Positions 55,883-64,000 of a stretch of 64,000 nucleotides of DNA are shown piece by piece (the first letter of the stretch is position 1; each line of letters begins with the position of its first letter). The DNA lies in contig NZ_BPIG01000001.1 of NCBI RefSeq assembly GCF_026003995.1, forward strand, positions 631,444 through 695,443, written 5' to 3'. Position numbers and translations under genes: made by a program. Origin of the DNA: Tepidiforma sp. (GTDB lineage Bacteria > Chloroflexota > Dehalococcoidia > Tepidiformales > Tepidiformaceae). The notes below the pieces were generated by a model. The model was not told the origin of the DNA. It saw only the letters and a program-made list of their open reading frames with translations, and made no database searches.

Positions 55883-57052
55883 TCAGCCGCGGGGCAGGCC
55901 GAGCCCGCGGGTGGCGATGATGTTCCGGTTCACCTCGCTCGTGCCGCCCGCGATGGTGTAGCTGGGCGCAGCGAGCGCCCAGCGCTCGACCCTGCCGCGG
56001 AGAGGGGCCCAGCGGGAGCCGGGCTCGAGCTGCCCGGGCAGGCCGAGGACGCGGAGGCCGGTGATGCCCATCTGCCGCTGGAGTTCGGTGCCGAAGATTT
56101 TCGAGACCGAGGCCTCGGCGTTCGGGACTTTTCCCTCGCTCTGCATCTGGGCGACGCGGTAGCAGAGCCAGCGGCCGATTTCGAACTCGAGGTAGCGCTC
56201 GGCCAGCTCGTGCCGGATTTCGCCGCGGCGGAGGTGCGGATGCTCGCGGACGTAGTCGATGAGCGCGTAGAGGGTGCTGCGCGTCATGACGACCCGGTTG
56301 ATGCTCGAACGCTCCTGGTCGAGCGTCGTGGTGGCGATGTACCAGCCGCGGTTCTCCTCGCCGACGAGGCAGTCGGCGGGCACCCGGACGTCGTCGAAAA
56401 AGACTTCGCAGAAGTGGTGGCTGCCCATGAGGTTGACCAGGGGACGGACGGTGATGCCGGGCAGCCGCATATCGACCATGAAGTAGCTGATGCCGCGGTG
56501 CTTGGGGGCTTCCGGGTCGGTCCGGGCGAGGAGGATGCCCCAGTCGGCTTCCTGGGCGCCGCTCGTCCAGATTTTCTGGCCGTTGATAACGTACACGTCG
56601 CCGTCGCGGACGGCGCGGGTCTGGAGGCTGGCGAGGTCGGAGCCTGCGCCGGGCTCGGAGAAGAGCTGGCACCAGTGGTCTTCGGCGGTGCGCATGCCGG
56701 GGAGCCAGCGCTGCTGCTGGGCGGAAGTACCGTGCATCATGAGGGCGGGGCCGGCGAGCCAGACGCCCTGGTCGTAGGCGCCGGGGGCGCCGGCGGAGCT
56801 CATCTCCTCCATGTAGACGGTCTGGGTCATGTAGCTGGCGCCGGCGCCGCCGAACTCTCGGGGCCAGCCCATGGTGAGCCAGCCGCGTGCGGCGAGCTTC
56901 TTGCGGAACTGGCGGGTGAACTCTTTCTCCTCCGGCGTCATCTCCTCGCGGTCGTTGCGCATGTCCCACGTTTCGCGGGGGAGTTCGGCATCGAGGAAGG
57001 CGCGCACCTCGGCGCGGAAGGCGGCGTGTTCGGGGGAGTCGCGGAAGAGCAT
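55883..57052 (-). CDS. Acyl-CoA dehydrogenase
   Basis: A 389-residue flavoprotein. FAD and acyl-CoA binding segments include CQLFSEPGAGSDLASLQT, INGQKIWTSGAQEADWG, GGTSEVNRNIIATRGLGLPRG (split: AGGTSEVNRNIIA) and an N-terminal helical domain. Such enzymes introduce a trans-2 double bond into acyl-CoA; chain length is not predictable. The divergent enoyl-CoA hydratase suggests a shared beta-oxidation-like role. Confidence 0.88.
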   Translation of the reverse strand: MLFRDSPEHAAFRAEVRAFLDAELPRETWDMRNDREEMTPEEKEFTRQFRKKLAARGWLTMGWPREFGGAGASYMTQTVYMEEMSSAGAPGAYDQGVWLAGPALMMHGTSAQQQRWLPGMRTAEDHWCQLFSEPGAGSDLASLQTRAVRDGDVYVINGQKIWTSGAQEADWGILLARTDPEAPKHRGISYFMVDMRLPGITVRPLVNLMGSHHFCEVFFDDVRVPADCLVGEENRGWYIATTTLDQERSSINRVVMTRSTLYALIDYVREHPHLRRGEIRHELAERYLEFEIGRWLCYRVAQMQSEGKVPNAEASVSKIFGTELQRQMGITGLRVLGLPGQLEPGSRWAPLRGRVERWALAAPSYTIAGGTSEVNRNIIATRGLGLPRG

Positions 57053-57087
57053 GGGGCCATCCGGGCTGTCAGGATCTGGGCAGGCCG

Positions 57088-57093
57088 AGTATA
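57088..57093 (-). promoter_or_regulatory. -10 box for the acyl-CoA dehydrogenase gene
   Basis: TATACT on the minus strand, 35 bases before the ATG at 57052, in the divergent spacer. The matching -35 is not clear. Confidence 0.4.
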
Positions 57094-57176
57094 GCCGGGC
57101 GGGAGGCAGCGGGCGGTGGGCAGGCCGGCGCCGGTGGCGTAGGCTTCGCTCACCCTACCCTGACGGAGACAGCCCG

Positions 57177-57974
57177 ATGCACTTTCGCGACATCCTCTAT
57201 GACGTCCATGAGGGCGTGGCCCGGATTACGCTGAACAAGCCCGAGAAGCTGAACGCGCTCTCGTGGGGCTCGTGGGCCGAGATCGAAAACGCGGTGGCGA
57301 TGGCCGAAGCGGACGACGCCGTGAAGGCGGTCGTGTTCACCGGCGCAGGGCGCGGCTTTTGCGCGGGCACCGACCTCACGACGGCGACCCGGGAGGAAGA
57401 CTGGCCGGCACGGCCGTTCACCGGGCGCGCCGGCATGATGCGGTCGCGGTTCCTGGCGACGGCGCAGGTGTACCACTGCCGGAAGCCGACGATTGCGGCG
57501 GTCAACGGGCCGTGCGTCGGCGCCGGCTTTTCGCTGGCGATGGCCTGCGACATCCGGGTCGCGGCGGAATCGGCGCGCTTCAGCGCGATTTTCGTGAAGC
57601 GCGCCATCGTCGCCGACACGGGGTCGACCTGGCTGCTGCCGCGGCTCGTCGGCCCGGAGTGGGCGTACCGGCTGCTCTACACGGGCGAGATCATCGACGC
57701 GCGGCAGGCGGAGCGGATCGGGCTGGTGAGCCAGGTCGTGCCGGATGAGGAGCTGCCGGCGGCCGCGGGCGCGCTCGCCGGGGCGATCGCGCGGGGGCCG
57801 AGCGTGGCGATCGAGCTGATGAAGCGGCTGGTGCAGGAAGGCGCGACGCGGGGGCTCGACGAACAGATCGAACTCGAGCAGTTCCTGCAGCAGATCACGC
57901 ACGCGACTGAGGACGCCGCCGAAGGCCGGCAGTCGTTCCTCGAGAAGCGGGAGCCGCGGTTCAAAGGGCGCTGA
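57177..57974 (+). CDS. Enoyl-CoA hydratase/isomerase family protein
   Basis: A 265-residue crotonase-fold protein. Oxyanion-hole segments are VFTGAGRGFCAGTDLT and AAVNGPCVGAGFSLAMACDI. VADTGSTWLLPRLVG resembles the PaaG/EchA group with an aspartate at the active site rather than two glutamates. GGAG precedes the ATG. It probably works on acyl-CoA with the divergent dehydrogenase; the exact substrate is unknown. Confidence 0.85.
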   Translation: MHFRDILYDVHEGVARITLNKPEKLNALSWGSWAEIENAVAMAEADDAVKAVVFTGAGRGFCAGTDLTTATREEDWPARPFTGRAGMMRSRFLATAQVYHCRKPTIAAVNGPCVGAGFSLAMACDIRVAAESARFSAIFVKRAIVADTGSTWLLPRLVGPEWAYRLLYTGEIIDARQAERIGLVSQVVPDEELPAAAGALAGAIARGPSVAIELMKRLVQEGATRGLDEQIELEQFLQQITHATEDAAEGRQSFLEKREPRFKGR

Positions 57975-58057
57975 GGCGAAGTGGCGTCACCGGCTTTCCA
58001 CCGTGCGGCCCCCTTGCTGTTCCCGCGCCGCGCAGCGCGAGGCCTGAGACTTATGGC

Positions 58058-58237
58058 ATGAACCTGCTGTCTGCCATCGCGCCGACGTCGGTGCCCGCGG
58101 ACCCGGTGGAGGGGATCGCGGGGCGGGTCGCCTTCACCGCGGCCGTCAAGGCGGTGAAAGCCGCTGCGGAGGTCCAGGCGGAGCTCGTGCGGCTGCTGGA
58201 CCCGAACGTCGGGAAGCACCTCGACCGGAGCGCCTGA
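58058..58237 (+). CDS. Small protein, possibly YjfB-like putative motility protein
   Basis: A 59-codon gene with ATG 58058 and TGA 58235-58237. The product is alanine/valine-rich and helical, ends [12 protein letters not shown], and has no membrane segment. The helical core plus a GxxxDxxA end recall the small YjfB-like putative motility family, but that is weak. GAGG lies 12 bases upstream, a poor ribosome site. It fills the gap between the hydratase and fumarase genes. Confidence 0.45.
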   Translation: MNLLSAIAPTSVPADPVEGIAGRVAFTAAVKAVKAAAEVQAELVRLLDPNVGKHLDRSA

Positions 58238-58256
58238 GGAACGAGCGGGGCTCGGC

Positions 58257-58265
58257 TGCTACGCT
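58257..58265 (+). promoter_or_regulatory. Extended -10 promoter for fumarase alpha
   Basis: TGCTACGCT (TGn plus TACGCT) follows the small gene. Initiation near 58272 excludes the GTG at 58268 as a start and leaves a 15-20-base leader. Confidence 0.45.
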
Positions 58266-58291
58266 CTGTGCATCACCACTGTGGGATGCGC

Positions 58292-59137
58292 ATGCGAGAG
58301 GTTCCGGCTGAGCTGATAACGGAAACGGTGGCGCGGCTCGCCATCGAAGCGACGCACTTTCTGCCCGAGGACGTCGAGGGGGCGATCCGGGCGGCACGCC
58401 AGACGGAGCGGTCGCCGCTGGCGGTCCAGATCATCGACGAGATTCTCGAAAACGCGCAGGTGGCGCGGGAGCGGATGCTGCCGCTCTGCCAGGACACGGG
58501 GACGGCGGTCGTCATCCTCGAGATCGGGCAGGACGTGCACATCACCGGCGGCTACGTCATCGACGCCGTCAACGAGGGCATCCGGCGCGGCTACAGCGAA
58601 GGCTATCTGCGGAAGTCGATCGCCGCGCGGCCGTTCAGCGCGCGGGTGAACACCGGCGACAACACGCCGGGCGTCATCCACACGGAGATCGTGCCGGGCG
58701 ACAGGATCAAGGTGATGTTCATGCCGAAGGGCGGCGGCTGCGAGAACATGTCGCGCTACCAGAACTTCCTCCCGGGCATGGGCAAGCAGGCGGTCATCGA
58801 CTTCGTCTGTGAGACGGTCGACATGTCGGGCGGGAACCCGTGCCCGCCGCTGGTCATCGGCGTCGGGGTGGGCGGCACCGCCGAGAAGGCGATGACGATG
58901 GCGAAGCACGCGCTCTTCCGCAAGATCGGCGAGCGGAGCCCCGACCCGGAGGTCGCGGAACTGGAGCAGGAGCTGCTGCAGGCGGTCAACGAACTCGGGG
59001 TCGGGCCGCAGGCGGTAGGCGGCAGCACGACGGCGCTGGATGTGTTCGTCGAGACGTACCCGACACACATCACCGCACTGCCGGTCGCCGTGAACATCCA
59101 GTGCCACAGCGCGCGGACGAAGCAGGCGGTCATCTGA
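58292..59137 (+). CDS. Class I fumarate hydratase, alpha subunit
   Basis: A 281-residue TtdA/FumA-N-like subunit. The three [4Fe-4S]-binding cysteines are in [19 protein letters not shown] and [24 protein letters not shown] and [12 protein letters not shown] are family motifs. ATG 58292 is chosen for a GTGGG six bases upstream; ATG 58286 is possible. The enzyme hydrates fumarate in the TCA cycle, though tartrate dehydratase cannot be excluded. The beta subunit is encoded 1.1 kb downstream. Confidence 0.88.
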   Translation: MREVPAELITETVARLAIEATHFLPEDVEGAIRAARQTERSPLAVQIIDEILENAQVARERMLPLCQDTGTAVVILEIGQDVHITGGYVIDAVNEGIRRGYSEGYLRKSIAARPFSARVNTGDNTPGVIHTEIVPGDRIKVMFMPKGGGCENMSRYQNFLPGMGKQAVIDFVCETVDMSGGNPCPPLVIGVGVGGTAEKAMTMAKHALFRKIGERSPDPEVAELEQELLQAVNELGVGPQAVGGSTTALDVFVETYPTHITALPVAVNIQCHSARTKQAVI

Positions 59138-59138
59138 G

Positions 59139-59705
59139 ATGGCGGAGACGGCGCTGCTCCGGCTCGCGCCGGCTGAGGCGATTGACGCTGAGGCGGTGGC
59201 AGACCTCGTGAACCGGGCGTACGCGCGGTACCGGCACCTGTTCGCGGGGCAGCGGACGACGCCGGCCGAGCTGCTGGCCGAGGCCGGGCCGGGCGCGCGC
59301 TTCATCCTCGCGGAGGAGGACGGCGCCCTCGTCGCGAGCGCGCTGCTCGCCGCCGCGGAGCGCTTCATCGAGCCGGACATGCTGGGGCCGGCGGGCACGC
59401 CGCGACCGGAGCCTGGCGCCATTCCCGCCGGGCACCCGTGGGAGGGCGCGCTCTACTTCGGGATGGCTGCCGTCGAGCCGGCGCGGATGAACGGCGGCCT
59501 CGGCCGGCGGATGGTCGCGTTCGCGGAAGAGCTGGGCCGGAAGGAAGGGTACCGCGCCGTCGCGCTCGGCACGGTGCGGGAGTTCGGGCTGGTCGACTAC
59601 TACGAACGGCTCGGCTACCGCGTCATCCACGAGGTCGAGCACCCGGCGGGACACTGGGATTTCCTCGTCCCGCACCGGTACTGCGAGATGGTGAAGCCGC
59701 TGTGA
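59139..59705 (+). CDS. GNAT-family N-acetyltransferase (first of pair)
   Basis: A 188-residue GNAT-fold protein. It has AEAVADLVNRAYARYRHLFAG, an acetyl-CoA-binding region NGGLGRRMVAFAEELGRKEGY and a C-terminal DYYERLGYRVIHE. The Q/RxxGxG/A loop is present as GGLGRRM. Substrate is unknown. It begins one base after fumarase alpha and overlaps the second GNAT gene by four bases. Confidence 0.75.
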   Translation: MAETALLRLAPAEAIDAEAVADLVNRAYARYRHLFAGQRTTPAELLAEAGPGARFILAEEDGALVASALLAAAERFIEPDMLGPAGTPRPEPGAIPAGHPWEGALYFGMAAVEPARMNGGLGRRMVAFAEELGRKEGYRAVALGTVREFGLVDYYERLGYRVIHEVEHPAGHWDFLVPHRYCEMVKPL

Positions 59706-60217
59706 GCCCGGACACGTTGGTCATCGAAGAGGCAGGCCCGTGCGACGCGGTCGCGCTGGCGCGCCTGATCAACCTGGCCTACCGGGTGGAGGACTTCTTC
59801 AAGGCGGCCGACCGCACGTCGCTCGACGAGGTGCGCGAGCTGCTCGAACGCGAGACGTTCCTCGTGGCGCGGGAGGCAGACGGGAGCATCGTCGGGTGCG
59901 TCCGTGTCGCGGCGGAACCGCCGGAGGGTCACTTCGGGATGCTCGCGGTCGACCCGGAGGCGCAGGGCACGGGGCTCGGGTGGCGGCTCGTCGCAGCCGC
60001 GGAGGCGCGGGCGCGGCGTGCCGGGTGTTCGCGGATGTCGCTCGAGGTGGCGAGCCCGCGCGCCGAGCTGCCGGCGTACTACGCGCGGCTCGGCTACCGC
60101 GTCACGGGCGCGAAGCCGTGGCCCGCCGAGGCGCTCCACGAGCTGAAGGCGCCGGCCCACTTCATCGTTATGTCGAAATCACTGGGGGACGACCCCGCGG
60201 AGGAACGAGATGGCTGA
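59702..60217 (+). CDS. GNAT-family N-acetyltransferase (second of pair)
   Basis: A 171-residue GNAT-fold protein. It shares the N-terminal pattern VALARLINLAYRVE with its neighbour. The acetyl-CoA loop is DPEAQGTGLGWRLVAAAEARA, followed by LPAYYARLGYRVTG. The pair probably arose by duplication. The GTG start overlaps the first gene, and the stop lies inside the fumarase beta start region (eight-base overlap). Confidence 0.78.
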   Translation: MSPDTLVIEEAGPCDAVALARLINLAYRVEDFFKAADRTSLDEVRELLERETFLVAREADGSIVGCVRVAAEPPEGHFGMLAVDPEAQGTGLGWRLVAAAEARARRAGCSRMSLEVASPRAELPAYYARLGYRVTGAKPWPAEALHELKAPAHFIVMSKSLGDDPAEERDG

Positions 60218-60803
60218 TTCGGTACGGCTGACGACGCCGCTGACGGACGACGTGATCGAGGGGCTGACGATCGGGACGCACGTGACGTTCAGCGGCGTGA
60301 TCTACACGGCGCGCGACGCGGCGCACAAGCGGATGATCGAGCTGATGAAGCGGGGCGAGCCGCTGCCCATCGACCTGCGCGGGCAGGTCATCTACTACGT
60401 CGGGCCGACGCCGCCGCGCCCGGGCGCGGTCATCGGCTCCGCCGGACCGACCACGGCGATGCGGCTCGACCCGTACACCATCCCGATGCTGGAGGCCGGC
60501 CTGAAGGGCATCATCGGCAAAGGCGGCCGGGGGCCGGCCATCCGCGAGGCGATCAGACAGCACCACGCGGTCTACTGCATCGCCGTCGGCGGCACGGGCG
60601 CGCTCCTGAACCGGCACATCAAGTCAGCCGAAGTCGTCGCCTTCGAGGACCTCGGTACGGAGGCGATCCGCCGGCTGGAGGTCGAGGACTTCCCGGCCAT
60701 CGTGGTGAACGACTGCCACGGGGGCGACCTGCTCGAGGCAGGCAAGCGGCAGTACCGGACGAGCTCGCGGCCGATCCCGGCGGTGCAGTCGCTCGGGGGC
60801 TAG
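60210..60803 (+). CDS. Class I fumarate hydratase, beta subunit
   Basis: A 197-residue TtdB/FumA-C-like subunit. Conserved segments are IGTHVTFSGVIYTARDAAHKR, YYVGPTPPRPGAVIGSAGPT, the catalytic KGG in GKGGRG and AVGGTGALLNRHI. It supplies the fumarate-binding domain to the iron-sulphur alpha subunit. The two GNAT genes between the subunit genes are unusual. It ends ten bases from the converging mutL. Confidence 0.88.
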   Translation: MADSVRLTTPLTDDVIEGLTIGTHVTFSGVIYTARDAAHKRMIELMKRGEPLPIDLRGQVIYYVGPTPPRPGAVIGSAGPTTAMRLDPYTIPMLEAGLKGIIGKGGRGPAIREAIRQHHAVYCIAVGGTGALLNRHIKSAEVVAFEDLGTEAIRRLEVEDFPAIVVNDCHGGDLLEAGKRQYRTSSRPIPAVQSLGG

Positions 60804-60813
60804 CGGGCGGCGC

Positions 60814-62610
60814 TCAGCGGCGGCCGAACTGACGCTCGATGGCCTCGGTCCCGAGGTGGATGAGGGTCGGCCGCCCGTGGGGGCAGGTGCGGGGCGTGGC
60901 CGTGGCGGCGAGGTCCTCCACGAGCCGGCGCATCTCCTCCATCGAAAGGGCCATCCCGGCGCGGACGCTCGAATGGCAGGCGATGGTCGCAGCGGCCCGG
61001 CCGAAGCCGGCGGGCACGCGGTCGTCGCGCTCGATGGCTTCGAGGACACCCCGGACGGCGGTCACCGGGTCGTCGGCGCGGAACCCGGCGGGCACCTGGC
61101 GCAGGAGCAGCACGCCGTCGCCGAACGATTCGAGGACGAGGCCGAGCGCGGCGAGGTCGGCAGCGGCCGCTTCGGCGACGGCCGCAAGGGCGGCGCCGAC
61201 ATCGACGAGCACCGGCTCGAGGAGCGACTGGACGGGCGGCGGCCCGGCAGCCGCGCGGCGGGCGAGGATGCGGTCGTAGACGACCCGCTCGTGGGCGGCG
61301 TGCTGGTCGACGAGGTACATGCCGTCGGGGCCTTCGGCGACGATGTACGTCGCGTTCAGCTGGCCGACGACGCGGAGGAGCGGGAGGAGGTCGCGATGCG
61401 GCGCCGGGATGGGGCCGGCCGGCGCCGGCTGGGCCGGGCGGGTGAGCGCGAGCACGCCCTGGGTCGGAACCGGACCGCGCAGGGCGGGCGGCGGTTCCGA
61501 GGATGCAGGGCGGGCGGCGGCCGGTTTCAGCGCAGGCCCGGGCAGAGGCACGTGGCCGAGCGACGGGGCCTCGGCCGGCGCCGCAGCCGGGACGGATGGG
61601 CTCCAGCTCACCGGGGCCGCCGCTTCGAGCGCGGCGCGAACCGCGGAGCGGATGGCACGGGCCACGAGCCGCTCATCCCGGAAGCGGACCTCGGCCTTGG
61701 CGGGGTGGACGTTGACGTCCACTTCGTCGTCCGGCAGGCGGAGATGGAGCGCCGCGATGGGGAACCGTCCGACCGGGAGCTGCGACTGGTAGGCCTCGGT
61801 GACGGCGAAGAGCAGCGGGCGGGACTGGACCCAGCGGCCGTTGACGAAGATGGAGATGCCGCCCCGGTTCCCGCGGTGGAGCGCGGGCGGGCCGGCAAGC
61901 CCGGAGACGCCGACCGGGCCTTCGCCCGCGGCAACATCGAGGACCTGGCGGGCGAGGTCCGCGCCGTAGACCGCGGCGAAGGCGTGGCGGATATCGTCGT
62001 CCCCCGGCGTGCTGAGGACGCGGCGGCCGTTGTTGAGCACGTGGAAGGCGATGCCGGGGTAGGCGAGCGCGTAGTGTGCCGCGAGGGTGGTGATGGCGCG
62101 GGCCTCGGCGGCGGGCGAACCGAGGAACTTCCGGCGGGCCGGGACGCGCGCGAAGAGGTCGCGCACGGTGATGGTCGTGCCTTCGGGCGCGGGACGGGCC
62201 ATCCGCCGCACGGGGCGGCCTTCGGCGAGGGCGAGGAAGACGCCGACCGGTTCGCCGCGCGCGCGGGTCAGGATTTCGACATCAGCGGCGGCCGCGATGG
62301 ACGGGAGCGCCTCGCCGCGGAAGCCGAGGGTGTGCACCCGGTGGAGGTCATCGACGGAGGCGATTTTCGACGTGGCGTGCCGTTCGAAGGCGAGTTCGAC
62401 ATCGGCAGGCGGGATGCCGCGGCCGTCGTCGCTGACTTCGATGCGGGCGATGCCGCCGTCGTCGAAGGCGAGCTGGATGCGCGTCGCGCCGGCGTCGATG
62501 GCGTTGTCGAGCAGTTCGCGGACGACGGAGACGGGCCGCTCGACCACCTCGCCGGCCGCGATCCGGGCCGCGACTTCCGGGGGGAGGACGCGGATCGTGC
62601 CGGCGGTCAC
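60814..62610 (-). CDS. mutL: DNA mismatch repair protein MutL
   Basis: A 598-residue GHKL-ATPase. N-terminal motifs: IAAGEVVERPVSVVRELLDN, DDGRGIP, HATSKI and TLGFRGEALPSIA. A proline/alanine linker follows (~330-395). The C-terminal domain has DQHAAHERVVYD, ACHSSVRAG and TCPHGRPTLI, typical of MutL with nicking endonuclease activity. The last position of the DQHA(x)2E(x)4E motif is D, not E. The GTG start overlaps the mutS stop. Confidence 0.94.
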   Translation of the reverse strand: MTAGTIRVLPPEVAARIAAGEVVERPVSVVRELLDNAIDAGATRIQLAFDDGGIARIEVSDDGRGIPPADVELAFERHATSKIASVDDLHRVHTLGFRGEALPSIAAAADVEILTRARGEPVGVFLALAEGRPVRRMARPAPEGTTITVRDLFARVPARRKFLGSPAAEARAITTLAAHYALAYPGIAFHVLNNGRRVLSTPGDDDIRHAFAAVYGADLARQVLDVAAGEGPVGVSGLAGPPALHRGNRGGISIFVNGRWVQSRPLLFAVTEAYQSQLPVGRFPIAALHLRLPDDEVDVNVHPAKAEVRFRDERLVARAIRSAVRAALEAAAPVSWSPSVPAAAPAEAPSLGHVPLPGPALKPAAARPASSEPPPALRGPVPTQGVLALTRPAQPAPAGPIPAPHRDLLPLLRVVGQLNATYIVAEGPDGMYLVDQHAAHERVVYDRILARRAAAGPPPVQSLLEPVLVDVGAALAAVAEAAAADLAALGLVLESFGDGVLLLRQVPAGFRADDPVTAVRGVLEAIERDDRVPAGFGRAAATIACHSSVRAGMALSMEEMRRLVEDLAATATPRTCPHGRPTLIHLGTEAIERQFGRR

Positions 62611-64000
62611 CGGGGCACCCGGCCGGCGCGGGCGCGGGCGCGCAGCTCGTAGAGCTTCTGGATGGCTTCGATGGGTGTCATGCCGTCGACGTCGAGCCCG
62701 GCCAGCTCCTCTTCGATGGGCGAAGAAGTAGCGAACAGGGCCGGCTGGAAGGCGCCGGGCGAGCCGCGGCCGTTCGCTGGCGGCGCCGGCGGGACGGTCC
62801 CGGGCTGGCGCTGCGCTTCGAACTCCGAGAGGAGGTGTTCGGCCCGGCTGATGACCGCGCGCGGCAGGCCGGCAAGGCGGGCGACGTGGATGCCGTAGCT
62901 GCGGTCGGCGGCGCCGGGGACGACGCGATGCTCGAACACGACCTCGCCGCCCTCTTCGTGCACGGCGACGTGGGCGTTGCGCACCCGCGGGAGGACGCCT
63001 TCGAGCGCGGTGAGCTCGTGGTAGTGGGTGGCGAACAGGGTGAGCGCGGCGCCTTCCGTCCGGTTGTGGAGGAATTCGACGACCGCGCGGGCGATGGCCA
63101 TGCCGTCGTAGGTGCTGGTGCCGCGGCCGACTTCGTCGAGGATGACGAGCGAGTGCGGGGTCGCGCGGTGGAGGATCTGCGCGGTTTCGACCATCTCGAC
63201 CATGAAGGTCGACTGGCCGGCGGCGAGGTCGTCCTGCGCGCCGATGCGGGCTGAAGATGCGGTCGAAGAGCGGAGCCGCGCCTCGGCGGCCGGGACGAAG
63301 GAGCCGGCCTGGGCGAGCAGGGCGATGAGCGCGACCTGCCGGAGGAAGGTCGATTTGCCGCTCATGTTCGGCCCGGTGATGACGAGGATTTGCGTGTCGC
63401 CGCCGAGGACGGAGTCGTTGGGGACGAAGCGGCCGGCGCCGACGGCGGCCTCGACGACGGGATGGCGGCCGGCGCGGACCTCGAGTTCGCTCGGCGGTGA
63501 AGGCCGGGCGGGTGTACCCGCGCTCGGCGGCGGTCTCGGCGAGACCGAGGATGGCATCGACCTTTGCGACGCCCTCGGCGACTGCCTGGAGGGAGGCCAG
63601 GCCGGCGGCGAGGGTCTCGAGGAGGGCGGCGAAGGCCTGGCGCTCGAGCTCGACGAGGCGGTCGCGGGCGCCGATGAGGCGGGATTCGTACTCCTTCAGC
63701 TCCTCGGTCACGTAGCGCTCAGCGCCGACGAGCGTCTGGCGGCGCTGGTAGTGTGGCGGGACGAGGGCCGCGTTCGCCGCAGAGACCTCGATGTAGTAGC
63801 CGAAGACCCTGTTGTGGCCGACCTTGAGCGACTTGATGCCGGTGCGCTCGCGCTCCTGCCGTTCGAGGCCGAGGAGAAAGCCGCGGGCATCGCGGGTGAG
63901 GGCGTGGAGGGAGTCGATTTCGGGGCTGAAGCCGGGGCGGATGACGCCGCCCTCATCGAACGAGGCGGGCGGGTCGTCCGCGAGGGCGGCATCGAGCGCG
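62607..64000 (-). CDS. mutS: DNA mismatch repair protein MutS, partial, with three apparent frameshifts
   Basis: The C-terminal half of MutS is readable; the N-terminal half lies beyond the window. Upstream part: VFGYYIEVSAANAAL, VTEELKEYESRL (core/clamp). Downstream: ELEVRAGRHPVVEAAVGAG, Walker A ITGPNMSGKSTFLRQVA, FMVEMVETA, VILDEVGRGTSTYDG and FATHYHEL. Frame breaks occur at ~63483-63492 (one base too many or two too few), ~63268-63275 (one base short) and ~63246-63252 (one extra C). The last two compensate. Sequencing errors are likely, a decayed gene possible. Confidence 0.88.

Overview
The window is 64 kb of very GC-rich bacterial chromosome, densely packed with genes. GTG and TTG starts are common, and neighbouring genes often overlap by four bases (ATGA or GTGA). 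The gene set is that of a free-living respiring bacterium: complex I membrane arm, menaquinone synthesis from chorismate, MEP-pathway isoprenoids, and fatty-acid and acyl-CoA enzymes. A GuaB3-type IMP dehydrogenase relative, an F420-type luciferase-like oxidoreductase and the general gene style suggest a Chloroflexota lineage, perhaps Dehalococcoidia/Tepidiformales. That placement is inference; no rRNA or taxonomic marker was compared.

Left edge (1-430): the 3' end of an XRE-type regulator gene is followed by the 3' half of a tRNA gene and a terminator, with no 5' half nearby. This looks like the end of an element integrated in a tRNA gene. Core genes follow on the minus strand (460-8564): a cation antiporter, a PHP phosphoesterase, a small membrane protein, ispE, rsmA, a secreted G5/3D cell-wall protein, the SRP RNA, and a biotin carrier with its biotin carboxylase. 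Diverging from these, nadB-nadC (8686-11077) make quinolinate-derived NAD.

11074-25497 is almost all minus strand. It holds a TIM-barrel isomerase, a small membrane protein, rseP and dxr. Next come a luciferase-like oxidoreductase and a full chorismate-to-DHNA-CoA operon (menF-D-H-B-C-E), then an M1 aminopeptidase. 25678-34710 is plus strand: an NTF2-like protein, ilvC, a TRIC-family channel, the group rny-ymdB-PHP-fabZ, and prfA-prmC-HAD. The minus-strand guaB3 and a signal-peptide protein separate this from the plus-strand operon rsmI-metG-tatD-polyprenyl synthase (36648-40968).

40981-44792 carries an FmdB-like protein and the recombination/replication set dnaX-ebfC-recR-recO. 44862-54524 is a complex I operon (nuoA, C, D, H, J, K, a small orphan gene, L, M, N) with ybeY at its end. 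Its membrane arm is complete but nuoB and nuoI are absent. Upstream lie nnrE, queF and an acyl-CoA dehydrogenase. Diverging from these are an enoyl-CoA hydratase, a 59-codon gene, and a two-subunit class I fumarase whose subunit genes are separated by two GNAT genes. The right edge has mutL and a partial mutS with three apparent frameshifts.

Two promoter styles recur. Three genes (rsmA, dxr, nadB) have a TAnnnT box 6-7 bases before the start codon, which predicts leaderless mRNAs. Four others (prfA, metG, nuoA, fumarase alpha) have an extended -10 (TGnTAnnnT) with no good -35.
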